This document shows positions 41,902 to 49,990 of a DNA stretch of 64,000 nt, one piece after another. This DNA is from Floricoccus tropicus (GTDB taxonomy: Bacteria; Bacillota; Bacilli; Lactobacillales; Streptococcaceae). The notes under the pieces are model-generated. The model had not been told where the DNA came from. It made no database searches and saw only the letters and a program-made list of their open reading frames with translations. Position 1 is the stretch's first letter. Each line of letters starts with the position of its first letter. Where the stretch lies: contig NZ_MKIR01000001.1 of NCBI RefSeq assembly GCF_001832905.1, positions 124,001-188,000 on the forward strand, given 5' to 3'. The position numbers were made by a program, and so were the translations under genes.

Positions 41902-44223
41902 CTAAGATTCTAACTTAGGAACTGAATAAATTCTATTACCAAAAATATCTTTGGTTTGATATTCTTCTTTCCCATATTTTTCAATTTTTTCTGCCCAACT
42001 AATCAAATGATTTGTGGTCATTTCTTCAAGTAATGTGGGTTTCTTGTTTGTATTTTTTCTTTTCTCAACCACAGATTTCAAGGCTTTAACAATATCAATT
42101 TCTGGATCTTTCGACAAGTTTTCTATAGTCCCTCTAGCATATTTAAGAGTTTTATAATAATCTGTTTTTACTTTTGTCTTAAAGCCGTCTTCAAACATTA
42201 TTACAACTCCTTCATATGTAAGAGAAAATAATTCATTCAAAAGTTTAGTAGCATCCTCTTTCGTTTTGCATAGTAAATATAAGGAATTGTTATCAGCGAT
42301 AGTATATTCTGATTTAAGGACATCTCTTCTCTCTAAATTAAATTTTTTAGAAATAACATCAGCTTTTGGTTCTCTTAAATTTTCTTTTAGATTATTATCA
42401 ACAACATCTAGTATAACTACCTTATTATTATCATAAGAGACAATATGTGGATCTAATTCATTATTAATTACTTCCATTGTTATTGAGTATCTATCACCAT
42501 TTTGAAAATCTTTTCTTATATATTCTTCTAATTCGTTAAAAGTATGATTTGAACTTTGAAGATTTTCAATCAAAATATCCTTGGCCATCTCAGAATAGTC
42601 TTTCCCTGCACCTTTAGAAAACACCTGGAGTCCACCAAGCTCAGGAATATATGACACAATTGCTAAAAAGCCATTTTCTTTTTTAGTAAGTAAAAATTTT
42701 TTATTTGACATTTTTTCAGCAACTTTATCAAACCTTGTTTCAGACATCTCATCTATATTAAAGAATTTATTATAGCCTCGAGCTACTACTTCATTTGCCT
42801 CATTTACAAATAACCCTCGTGCGGTTACAGTCTCATCGGTCCATAATTTTTTTCTGAAAACATGTGGTTTAAAGTTTAATACTGTAATACCATTACCTAA
42901 GTCATTTGCGTTAATATTCCTATCCCTTTTCATAGAAAAGAAATTATATTTTTCAGAGAATTTAGTATACGGCTTGAACTTCTCATTATAAATTTTATTT
43001 TCAATTAATTTTTCTTCAATTGAAAAACCTCTATCAGTATCACAATCTTTTGTCAAAGTGATAGCCGCTAAATCATTCCCATGCTCAACTTTTTGTTCTA
43101 GGTTAAAAGACTTTTGATTTGAACTTCCAGTAATAACCGGTCTAAGTTGGATGTTTCTATGTCCATGAAATTGGAATACATCATCTTCTTCATTATCCCA
43201 TTCATTATCAACGTCGATGTCATATCCACCAATACCATATATAAACATATCATCATTTGTTAGAGCTAGATTTTTCAAATAGTCATCATTTGAATATTGT
43301 CCTGGATGTAATCCGGCATGAGTTGCAATTAATCTTTTTCCTGCAAAATTTCCAATAAATATTGGTTGAAGTTTTTTTGAAAAATCTACAAAATCAGTTC
43401 TCGTATAACCAGCTTTTAACAGAGGAGATAATGTTTCATCCTTAAAATATGAAGAATATTTATTTCCAGAAAGGTAATCATCTAAATGTTGTTCATGGTT
43501 TCCTTTTATAAAAACTGAATTTTTTTCCTTCATTAATCTTAAAAGAATTTCCATCGTTTTAACTGGTTCAATACCTCTATCAAAGTAATCACCACAAAAA
43601 ACATAAAAAGTTGATTGGTTGTAATCTCTCATAAGTTCTTCAAGTGCCGTTCCAGACGAATGAATATCTCCTATGAATTGAATTTTTTCATATTTATCCA
43701 AATCACTTTCTCTCCAATCAAGTGATTGAAGCATCTCTTCTGGACTCAAATTGTTAATTCCATGCTTTGATTTATCAAATTTTTTCATATTTTTATACAT
43801 ACGTTCAATAACATAATCTGGTACTTTTCTAAGACCACGATTTTTATTACGATTGTAAAATTCTGATATTGGTAAATCTCTTCCAAACTTTACAAGATGT
43901 AATTTATAATTATATTTTTTTGATAAATCCTTGTATTTTTTTAATGATTCTCGAGTTACATGAGTTGCATCTACGATAGTTGTTGATGAATTCTTCATTC
44001 TCTCTTCTACAATCGAATATAGCATATTCCAAACTAGTTTATCTTGTTCAAAAGGCATCCCATCAATAACCTGATTAGTGTTTTTATCATAAATATGTAA
44101 GGGGCTACCAAATTGTAACCTTAAATTATCGCTAGATATTGTATAATTTTCTAGTTTGTTTTCTTTAATAAATGTAGTTTTCCCTGCACCCGGTACACCT
44201 GATAATAAATATATTTTTCTCAT
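41902..44223 (-). CDS. RNA repair enzyme: 5'-kinase, metallophosphatase and Rnl1-like RNA ligase in one chain
   Basis: 773 residues from ATG 44223. Domain 1 (about 1-165): polynucleotide kinase P-loop GVPGAGKTT at 9-17 with the nucleotide lid NRNKNRGLRKVP. Domain 2 (about 178-330): calcineurin-like phosphatase with GDIHSSG (about 184), GDYFDRG, KGNHEQH and ATHAGLHPG. Domain 3 (about 430-765): nucleotidyltransferase with the adenylated Lys in KKENGFLAI (about 512), upstream TARGLFVNEANEVVARGYNKFFN like T4 Rnl1, and a late basic KVKTDYYKTLKY. Together these would heal and seal broken RNA such as cleaved tRNA. Unlike clostridial Pnkp no Hen1 gene is adjacent. The ribosome site (AAAGGA) is distant, so the start is uncertain. 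Confidence 0.85.
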   Translation of the reverse strand: MRKIYLLSGVPGAGKTTFIKENKLENYTISSDNLRLQFGSPLHIYDKNTNQVIDGMPFEQDKLVWNMLYSIVEERMKNSSTTIVDATHVTRESLKKYKDLSKKYNYKLHLVKFGRDLPISEFYNRNKNRGLRKVPDYVIERMYKNMKKFDKSKHGINNLSPEEMLQSLDWRESDLDKYEKIQFIGDIHSSGTALEELMRDYNQSTFYVFCGDYFDRGIEPVKTMEILLRLMKEKNSVFIKGNHEQHLDDYLSGNKYSSYFKDETLSPLLKAGYTRTDFVDFSKKLQPIFIGNFAGKRLIATHAGLHPGQYSNDDYLKNLALTNDDMFIYGIGGYDIDVDNEWDNEEDDVFQFHGHRNIQLRPVITGSSNQKSFNLEQKVEHGNDLAAITLTKDCDTDRGFSIEEKLIENKIYNEKFKPYTKFSEKYNFFSMKRDRNINANDLGNGITVLNFKPHVFRKKLWTDETVTARGLFVNEANEVVARGYNKFFNIDEMSETRFDKVAEKMSNKKFLLTKKENGFLAIVSYIPELGGLQVFSKGAGKDYSEMAKDILIENLQSSNHTFNELEEYIRKDFQNGDRYSITMEVINNELDPHIVSYDNNKVVILDVVDNNLKENLREPKADVISKKFNLERRDVLKSEYTIADNNSLYLLCKTKEDATKLLNELFSLTYEGVVIMFEDGFKTKVKTDYYKTLKYARGTIENLSKDPEIDIVKALKSVVEKRKNTNKKPTLLEEMTTNHLISWAEKIEKYGKEEYQTKDIFGNRIYSVPKLES

Positions 44224-44272
44224 AATAATTAATACTATTCCTTTCAACAATTAAAATAGTATTAAAGCCATA

Positions 44273-44734
44273 CTATTTTTCTTCCACTTCTATATTCCAA
44301 TTTTTTTCTTGGATTTTTGCATCTATTTCTCTTAACTTTTTAGCAATTTGGTCTTTTTTCTTATGTAGGTCTGCGAGATCAACCGTCACGATATCCTTGA
44401 TTTCTGAATTAGAATATCGATGTACTTTTTCAGATGCTTGGTTAATTACAGAGGTATAAAAAAGATGTTGCCTTCTTAATCCCTCACGCGCAACAAGTGC
44501 TTGAGCTAAAGTTTTTCCCTTATCCATAAGAGTTTCTTGATTTGCTTTTTCGATGGTTTCTACAACTTTAACTAATCTTTTGTTAGTCTCTTCAAACTGC
44601 TTAATTAAAACCAAAGGATCAATTTCTGGTGTATCACCTTCCTGAATACGAACCACTGAATTCATTCTTTCTTTAATTTCAGCAAGTTTAATCTGAATAT
44701 CTTTTCGCTCCATCAAGAGTTCTGCAAGTTTCAT
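44273..44734 (-). CDS. DIP1984-family protein
   Basis: 153 residues, almost entirely charged alpha helix: MKLAELLMERKDIQIKLAEI, then GDTPEIDPLVLIKQFE and a long C-terminal coiled coil. The pattern (KLAEALxERxDLQxKI... and KTLAQALVAREGLR) fits the DIP1984 family, which some annotations call septicolysin without functional proof. It lies 49 bases upstream of the RNA repair enzyme on the same strand, so both are probably one operon. A role in RNA repair is inferred from context only. Confidence 0.78.
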   Translation of the reverse strand: MKLAELLMERKDIQIKLAEIKERMNSVVRIQEGDTPEIDPLVLIKQFEETNKRLVKVVETIEKANQETLMDKGKTLAQALVAREGLRRQHLFYTSVINQASEKVHRYSNSEIKDIVTVDLADLHKKKDQIAKKLREIDAKIQEKNWNIEVEEK

Positions 44735-44785
44735 AATTCCACCTCTTCACATTTCATATTGTTACTTAAATACTAGTACATGACC

Positions 44786-44812
44786 ACAAAAAAAGCAAGA
44801 AGATTCTTGCTT
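44786..44812 (-). terminator. Terminator of the DUF554 gene
   Basis: Minus-strand AGCAAGAA with TTCTTGCT around a two-base loop, then seven T residues; seven bases after the stop codon. It also separates the gene from the RNA repair operon. Confidence 0.85.
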
Positions 44813-44818
44813 GGATGC

Positions 44819-45496
44819 TTAGAAAAAGTTTATTATTGTAAACCATACTATTGGAATTAATAGTGCTGGAAGTAAGTTCATGCTCTTAAATTCTTTGATT
44901 TTCAAGATTGATAGTCCTGACGCAAAAATGAGGAACCCTCCTACAATTGAAAGTTCCGCCATAAATTGTGGCGTCATAAATGGCTCTAGATATCTTGCCC
45001 CTAAAAAAATTGATGTCTGCCAGGTAAATAATACTGGTGCTACAAATATCATACCTACTCCATAAGTTGCTGCTAGGGCAATGAATGTTATGAAATCAAG
45101 AGTTGAATTTGTAAAGAGGTAAGTTTGATTATTGTTCAATGCACTTTCAATCGGACCAAGAATTGATAAAGATCCCATACACGAAAGTAAGATTCCAGTT
45201 GAAATACCTGTTCCTAAATTACCAAGTGAAAATAAATCTAGAAGTTTAGTAAATTTACCATCCAAATTCCAAATTTCTCCAATTAATGAACCGACAGCAA
45301 GTGAAACTACGAACAGAACAGGGTAAACACTTTTAGGCATATTTGAAACAACTGCGTTTATACCTAAACCAAGCGCTGCAAGACCCATAGCTGCCATAAG
45401 GCTATCTTGATATTCTTCCTTTACTCCTTTTTTAAAGACTCCCCCAATAACACTCCCCAATGCTATTGCTAAGGTATTAGTGATTATACCTATCAT
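44819..45496 (-). CDS. DUF554-family membrane protein
   Basis: 225 residues, about seven membrane helices. Conserved family features: MIGIITNTLAIALGSVIGG at the start, AAMGLAALGLGINAV, AVGSLIGEIWNLDG, LLSCMGSLSILGPIESAL and the C-terminal glycine-rich segment SIVGGFLIFASGLSIL. A widespread putative permease family (YdfK/YqgA type) with no known substrate. GGGAG before the ATG. Monocistronic. Confidence 0.88.
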   Translation of the reverse strand: MIGIITNTLAIALGSVIGGVFKKGVKEEYQDSLMAAMGLAALGLGINAVVSNMPKSVYPVLFVVSLAVGSLIGEIWNLDGKFTKLLDLFSLGNLGTGISTGILLSCMGSLSILGPIESALNNNQTYLFTNSTLDFITFIALAATYGVGMIFVAPVLFTWQTSIFLGARYLEPFMTPQFMAELSIVGGFLIFASGLSILKIKEFKSMNLLPALLIPIVWFTIINFF

Positions 45497-45553
45497 TTTA
45501 ATTCTCCCATTCCTTAAATATTAAGTTAAAAATATAATAAATGCACATAAAAA

Positions 45554-45588
45554 ATGAAAAAGAGATTTTCGAGAAAAATCAAAATCTC
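45554..45588 (-). terminator. Terminator of the carboxypeptidase gene
   Basis: Minus-strand GAGATTTT with AAAATCTC around an 11-base loop, then TTTTTC. Confidence 0.8.
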
Positions 45589-45610
45589 AATTTCACATAA
45601 TCAAATTATC

Positions 45611-47113
45611 TTATTTTACTTTATATACACTGTAATATATTTCTTTCAAGTAATCAAGTAGATATTGAGGGTTTAATTCCTCACCTGTTGCATCCATGAT
45701 TAATTGATTTGGTTTACGAGATGCTCCGTATTGATGAATATGTTCTGTCGACCATTTCCTAATTGGTGAATAGTCATCACTTGCAAGCACACCATCAACA
45801 TCAATATCATTCTTCATAGCATTATGAAGTTGAGCAGCGTACATATAACCTAGGGCATATGATGGGAAGTATCCAAAATCTGCTCCAGACCAATGAACAT
45901 CTTGCAAGATACCGTCAGCATCGTTGTCAGGTCGAATACCTAAGTATTCTTCATATTTATCGTTCCAGATTTGAGGAAGATCATCAATATTAATATCTTC
46001 ATTGATAATCATCTTTTCAATCTCATAACGGATAATAATATGCAGTACATAAGTCAAAGTATCAGCATCTACACGGATAAGACTTGCTTGTGTTTTCTTG
46101 AGAGAATCATAGAAATCATCAAATGAAATATCATCGAATGTACCTTCAGCACATTCTTGGAAGAATGGATATTGTTTTTTCCAAAATTCACGGTTGCTTC
46201 CAATAATAATTTCATTGAAAAGTGACTGTGATTCATGAATTCCCATTGAAGTTCCTGATAGAGCTGGTGTATAAGCATACTTACTATCAATATTTTGCTC
46301 ATACATACCGTGACCTGCTTCATGAATTACACCAAATACTCCTGCTGGGAAAAATTCTTCATCCCAACGAGTTGTAATACGAATATCGTTATTGTTAATT
46401 CCAGTCATATATGGGTGAACTGTATTATCTAAACGACCACGAGTAAAATCAAATCCAAGATCAGCAACTACTTGTTTTACAAATTTACGTTGTTGTTCTT
46501 CAGTCATTTTACGATTTAAGAAATCTGTATTTGGTTCTGTTCCTTCTTTAGCTAAAACTTCACGAATTTCCATGATACCATCACGTACTTGATCAAATAC
46601 TTTATCAAGTTTTTCTGAAGTCATTTTTGGTTCATATTTATTTAAAAGAACATCGTAGTCAGTTGCTTCATCTTTTTTCCAGTATGGAAGTAACTCCTTA
46701 ACAATACGGATATTCTCAGCTAATTCATCACGATAAAGAGAAAAATCACTTGCTGAACGAGCTTTATGCCATGCACTGTATGCTTTTGATGTTGCGCGTG
46801 AGAAATCACGCATTAAATCTGCGGGTACAGCATTATTAAGTTCATAATCTTCCTTAACTAATTCAAATGCTGCTAGTCCAACTTCTGACAATTCTTTCTT
46901 ATGTTCTTCATCAGAAAAATATTCTACTGCTTCTTTGATTTTAGGACCAACTGATTTTTCAAAAGCAAGTCCAGCTAGGTAGCTTTCAACTTCTCCGCGA
47001 TCTTCCGCAGCCTTATCTGGCATTCCAGTTGAACTATCCCAGTTAAGAACAGTCGATGCTTGATTTATTAAATTAATTTCTTTTAATTCTTGTAAAAATT
47101 CTTGTTCAGTCAT
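45611..47113 (-). CDS. M32-family metallocarboxypeptidase
   Basis: 500 residues, the usual length of the M32 (thermostable carboxypeptidase, Taq type) family. Removes C-terminal residues from peptides in the cytosol. The zinc site HEAGH lies near residue 264 in VFGVIHEAGHGMYEQN. Other signatures are TVHPYMTGINNNDIRITTRW (DxRxT), GIHESQSLFNE and IRVDADTLTYVLHIIIRYE. All three are needed for activity and are intact. Monocistronic with its own terminator. Confidence 0.96.
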   Translation of the reverse strand: MTEQEFLQELKEINLINQASTVLNWDSSTGMPDKAAEDRGEVESYLAGLAFEKSVGPKIKEAVEYFSDEEHKKELSEVGLAAFELVKEDYELNNAVPADLMRDFSRATSKAYSAWHKARSASDFSLYRDELAENIRIVKELLPYWKKDEATDYDVLLNKYEPKMTSEKLDKVFDQVRDGIMEIREVLAKEGTEPNTDFLNRKMTEEQQRKFVKQVVADLGFDFTRGRLDNTVHPYMTGINNNDIRITTRWDEEFFPAGVFGVIHEAGHGMYEQNIDSKYAYTPALSGTSMGIHESQSLFNEIIIGSNREFWKKQYPFFQECAEGTFDDISFDDFYDSLKKTQASLIRVDADTLTYVLHIIIRYEIEKMIINEDINIDDLPQIWNDKYEEYLGIRPDNDADGILQDVHWSGADFGYFPSYALGYMYAAQLHNAMKNDIDVDGVLASDDYSPIRKWSTEHIHQYGASRKPNQLIMDATGEELNPQYLLDYLKEIYYSVYKVK

Positions 47114-47441
47114 AATACTTCCTTACTAATAATTTATAAAGACTATTTTATCACATATTTAGAAAGTTAAAAATACAATTAATCCTTAAATATTAACCAT
47201 TTGATATTTATTTTTCTAGTTCAATTCCACGAACTCCGCATTTGTCTTGAAATTCCTTTTAATAATAGTCCATATCATGAAGACTTGCAGATTCTATATC
47301 TTTTTTTGAATAACCATATCTCAATTAAAATCACTATCACGAATATTGTAACATTTTTAATTCATGTAAAATTTATAGGTGTGTGATATTATGAATTTAT
47401 ATAAATAATTTAATAGGAGGTCATAGATTATGTAATTAGGA
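47114..47441. other. 328-base intergenic stretch with a decayed coding remnant
   Basis: Holds the upstream region of the M32 gene on one side and of the VOC gene on the other. In the middle (47208-47316) a minus-strand frame shows coding character but is broken. Nothing else is recognisable. Confidence 0.5.
47208..47316 (-). pseudogene. Short decayed coding remnant
   Basis: In one minus-strand frame the sequence reads YGYSKKDIESASLHDMDYY, a stop, then KEFQDKCGVRGIELEK and a stop. The residue composition and continuation in the same frame across the stop suggest the C-terminal end of a former gene of about 35-40 visible codons, with another stop just upstream. The family is not recognised. 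It could be chance in AT-rich DNA. Confidence 0.35.
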
Positions 47442-47798
47442 ATGGTAGAAATAATAACTGATGATATTGAAGAGGCTCTTAAATTTTATAAATTATTAGG
47501 TTTTTCAATTTTACTTAGAGATACAAAGGATTGTATTTTTTTGAATAATAAGGGAGTGAAACTATCACTTAGTACTAAAATTTACAATGAGTCAATTTAC
47601 GGAACTATTCCAAGATCATCTGGAAATAAAGTTGATCTCGCTTTCTTATGTGACTCAGCTCAAGATGTTGATGATCTGTGTCATAAGTTTACTAATGCAG
47701 GAGTTGAAATTTTTCAAAAACCTATAACAAATAAGTTAGGGGAGCGCTTTGCAATGATCCAAGACCCTGATGGTAATCTATTAAGAATATATGCTTAA
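47442..47798 (+). CDS. VOC-superfamily (glyoxalase-like) protein, original start followed by a stop
   Basis: 118 residues from the internal ATG at 47442. VOC fold: MVEIITDDIEEALKFYKLLGF at the start and GERFAMIQDPDGNLLRIY at the end, where His/Glu metal ligands of such enzymes normally sit. Upstream, a perfect GGAGG (47416-47420) precedes an in-frame ATG at 47430, but the next codon is TAA, then TTA GGA and the ATG at 47442. A Lys codon AAA turned into TAA would explain this. Translation could restart at 47442, losing only four residues, so the protein may still be made at low level. Confidence 0.7.
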   Translation: MVEIITDDIEEALKFYKLLGFSILLRDTKDCIFLNNKGVKLSLSTKIYNESIYGTIPRSSGNKVDLAFLCDSAQDVDDLCHKFTNAGVEIFQKPITNKLGERFAMIQDPDGNLLRIYA

Positions 47799-47813
47799 AG
47801 TTAAGATAATATT

Positions 47814-47838
47814 ATACAGCCAATGGCTGTATTTTTTT
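47814..47838 (+). terminator. Terminator of the VOC gene
   Basis: Eight-base stem ATACAGCC with GGCTGTAT, loop AAT, then seven T residues. Confidence 0.88.
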
Positions 47839-47839
47839 A

Positions 47840-48237
47840 AAAGAAAATATTTCTCTCATAATTTTTTTCAATATGGATTTTCGCATATATATAATTCGAT
47901 AAAAAATATCATTGGTATAATCATCAATTTCCATACCTACTAAATTATCAAAACAATCTACATAAAAGCTTAATGTACCATCTTGAGGATAATCCTTTAA
48001 CCTTTACTGCTCTTCAAAATTTATTTGTGTAAGAAAAGGTAATGCTTGTCCGTCAATATTTCTTGGATAATCAACAGACTTAGGTAAATACCCAATACTA
48101 CTTAATTGCTTGTTTTCAAATCAATACTCCAAAATCCTCAATATTAAATTTAAGGCCTTGTTTTTTGATTCAACTAAATGCTTATACAATTCGCTCTCTT
48201 CAAATGATTCTTTATATTATTCATCATTAATTTCTCC
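47840..48237 (-). pseudogene. DUF1963 (YwqG-like) pseudogene
   Basis: A single minus-strand frame of about 125 codons runs through three stop codons (TAA at 48217-48219, a TGA after LEY where Trp may have stood, and a TAA after FEEQ). Readable parts are LPKSVDYPRNIDGQALPFLTQINFEEQ and LKDYPQDGTLSFYVD, typical of DUF1963 proteins such as YwqG. Complete members are about twice as long, so the C-terminal half is also lost. It directly follows the 108-residue gene, with which it may once have formed an operon. DUF1963 genes are common among toxin-immunity clusters. Confidence 0.7.
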
Positions 48238-48239
48238 AT

Positions 48240-48566
48240 CTACATATATTTAAAATCATAACCATCTTCAGGTTCTCCAATTGAATATTTCAAAGCATCA
48301 CCTGTCTTCCTCTTAAACTCATCAATCCAAGACTCCCAAATATCAGCAACTAAATTTCCTTCAAACTTAAGTCCACTAGGTTCAACAGATGCATATAAAT
48401 AAATTTCATCTCCATCTTTTCCAAACCAATATGGGATATTATTATATCTTCCGAGATAATTAGGCATCAGTGTATAAATCTCAGCGATTTTTTCCCATAA
48501 ATAATCTAGCAGACTATAATGGATATTTAAATTATAATCTATATTTATAATATTTTTATTGTTCAT
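48240..48566 (-). CDS. Hypothetical protein of 108 residues
   Basis: Family not recognised. Soluble, acidic, no signal peptide, with aromatic-rich motifs (YWFGKDGDEIYLYASVEPSGLKF, DIWESWIDEFKRKTGDAL). AAGGA ribosome site before the ATG. It is followed at once by the DUF1963 pseudogene and preceded by the repeat-bracketed nuclease gene on the same strand. Size, acidity and context resemble immunity proteins of contact-dependent toxins, but that is inference. Confidence 0.6.
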   Translation of the reverse strand: MNNKNIINIDYNLNIHYSLLDYLWEKIAEIYTLMPNYLGRYNNIPYWFGKDGDEIYLYASVEPSGLKFEGNLVADIWESWIDEFKRKTGDALKYSIGEPEDGYDFKYM

Positions 48567-48624
48567 AGAATTTTCCTTATTAATTCATTTTTAAAATAAT
48601 TATATTATATAAAATCTAACAATA

Positions 48625-48652
48625 AAAGTACCAACTTAACCAGTTGATACCT
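48625..48652 (-). terminator. Terminator after the nuclease cassette
   Basis: Minus-strand GTATCAAC with GTTGGTAC (one G-U pair) around a seven-base loop, followed by TTTTATT. Lies just beyond the left copy of the 70-bp repeat. Confidence 0.7.
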
Positions 48653-48656
48653 TAAA

Positions 48657-48726
48657 TATTATTTATTAAAAATCTTTGGACCTTTACGCATGTTTGTACG
48701 GTCATTTTTAGGTGATGGCATAGTTT
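48657..48726 (-). repeat. 70-bp perfect direct repeat, left copy
   Basis: Identical base for base to 49921-49990, offset 1264 bases. It duplicates the last 21 codons (including stop) of the 51-residue gene. Read alone it gives a 20-codon frame, MPSPKNDRTNMRKGPKIFNK, without a ribosome site. The nuclease stop codon (48725-48727) straddles its edge. Flanking bases differ from the right copy, so the identity ends sharply. Confidence 0.95.
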
Positions 48727-49864
48727 ATTGGAATTCTATTTTTATTATTTTACCAGAATTAGGTATTTTATCATAGTTTGAAATATATTCTGATATTTCA
48801 GGATATTTATTAATTTCTTCAGTAGGAATTTCATCAATATTTTTACAGATAATAATTTGTTTTTTTGAGGAATTCTCAATGAGAACTTCCGAGTTTTCCT
48901 TAATTTTATTTATATTTTTATTATGCAAACAAAATATTTCCTTTTTTCCTTCATTTTCAATAGATTTATACATTTTTTCTGAAACATTAATTTTATGCAC
49001 AATTATTCCACTAAAATTTTCTGTATTTTCCTCAATTTTAAAGTTGTAAAAATCTTTATATGTAACTTCATCTTTTTTCGGAATAATATTAATATCATAA
49101 TTTGGAATAAAAACATGGAAATTACTAAAATTTTTATATTTTTCATTATCTTTGTCTTTTCCTCCATATGCTAAGTATCTATTTCCAATAGGAATTTTAT
49201 CTTCTTTATCAAAATAAATTGGCTCCACTTCAAAATATATAGAACCGGAGTCATTGTTTTTCAAATAATTAAGAATTTTATTTTCAAAATATAGTTGTCC
49301 AAAGTCTTCACTCGAACTACAGTTAGACCTCATAGTTTGTGGCCTGATATTACTAGCATTTCCTTTCCCAAAAAATTCTTTTGGAATATCTAAATATTTC
49401 TCATACGCATGTGCTACTAAATGACCTTTATGAATATTAACATATTTTGGCCCTGTGTCTTCTAATTTATAATAACCATTACTTTTAAGCTGTGAAAGTT
49501 CTATTTTACCTTCTAATTCATTAGCTTTAGACAAAATACCTTTCCAAATATATTTTTCATCATTTTCATCATTTTTATCAAGTAATAAAGTATTTTCATT
49601 TTCATTTTCATTTTCATTTAAGGCACTATTTTCTTCATATGGAATAAATACTTCCTCATCTTTATAAACAATATCAAAATAGTTTCCTTTTTTAAATCTA
49701 ATCTTTATTTTTTCGTTATTTTTTAATTCCTCTTTACCTTTTTCAACATTTTTTATAATACTATTTTTTAATTTCTCTTCACCTTCTTCAACCTCTTCAA
49801 ATTCTATACCTAACATTTCTAATATCTTTGATTTCTTCTTCAATTCTTCATCTTCTTCTTTCAT
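48725..49864 (-). CDS. DNA/RNA non-specific endonuclease (beta-beta-alpha metal type)
   Basis: 379 residues, AGAGGAG before the ATG. The N-terminal 120 residues are highly charged and low-complexity with an Asn-Glu repeat (NENENENEN). The nuclease domain (about 120-270) has KGHLVAHAYEKYL (DRGH-type motif, catalytic His near 148) and GNASNIRPQTMRSN (metal-binding Asn region near 173), then GQLYFENKIL, as in EndA/NucA enzymes. The usual Asp-Arg before Gly-His is HK here. About 100 further residues follow. There is no signal peptide, so it acts inside the cell or is delivered by another route. The gene is enclosed by the 70-bp direct repeat. Confidence 0.75.
   Translation of the reverse strand: MKEEDEELKKKSKILEMLGIEFEEVEEGEEKLKNSIIKNVEKGKEELKNNEKIKIRFKKGNYFDIVYKDEEVFIPYEENSALNENENENENTLLLDKNDENDEKYIWKGILSKANELEGKIELSQLKSNGYYKLEDTGPKYVNIHKGHLVAHAYEKYLDIPKEFFGKGNASNIRPQTMRSNCSSSEDFGQLYFENKILNYLKNNDSGSIYFEVEPIYFDKEDKIPIGNRYLAYGGKDKDNEKYKNFSNFHVFIPNYDINIIPKKDEVTYKDFYNFKIEENTENFSGIIVHKINVSEKMYKSIENEGKKEIFCLHNKNINKIKENSEVLIENSSKKQIIICKNIDEIPTEEINKYPEISEYISNYDKIPNSGKIIKIEFQ
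49592..49620. repeat. Hexanucleotide tandem repeat in the nuclease gene
   Basis: Four exact copies of ATTTTC (49592-49615) plus a partial copy encode Glu-Asn repeats. Copy-number change would not shift the frame but would lengthen or shorten the linker. Confidence 0.85.
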
Positions 49865-49894
49865 AAGACTCCTCTTATATTATATATTTAATAA

Positions 49895-49916
49895 AAAACC
49901 AGAAAATTCCTGGTTT
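49895..49916 (-). terminator. Terminator of the 51-residue gene
   Basis: Minus-strand AACCAG with CTGGTT around GAATTTT, followed by a T run, between the small gene and the nuclease gene. Confidence 0.75.
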
Positions 49917-49920
49917 AAGT

Positions 49921-49990
49921 TATTATTTATTAAAAATCTTTGGACCTTTACGCATGTTTGTACGGTCATTTTTAGGTGATGGCATAGTTT
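49921..49990 (-). repeat. 70-bp perfect direct repeat, right copy
   Basis: Forms the native 3' end of the 51-residue gene. Identical to 48657-48726; see that entry. Confidence 0.95.

Noticed and set aside
49556-49620. Phase-variable microsatellite in the nuclease gene
   Set aside because: The unit is six bases, so gain or loss of units cannot switch the frame on or off.
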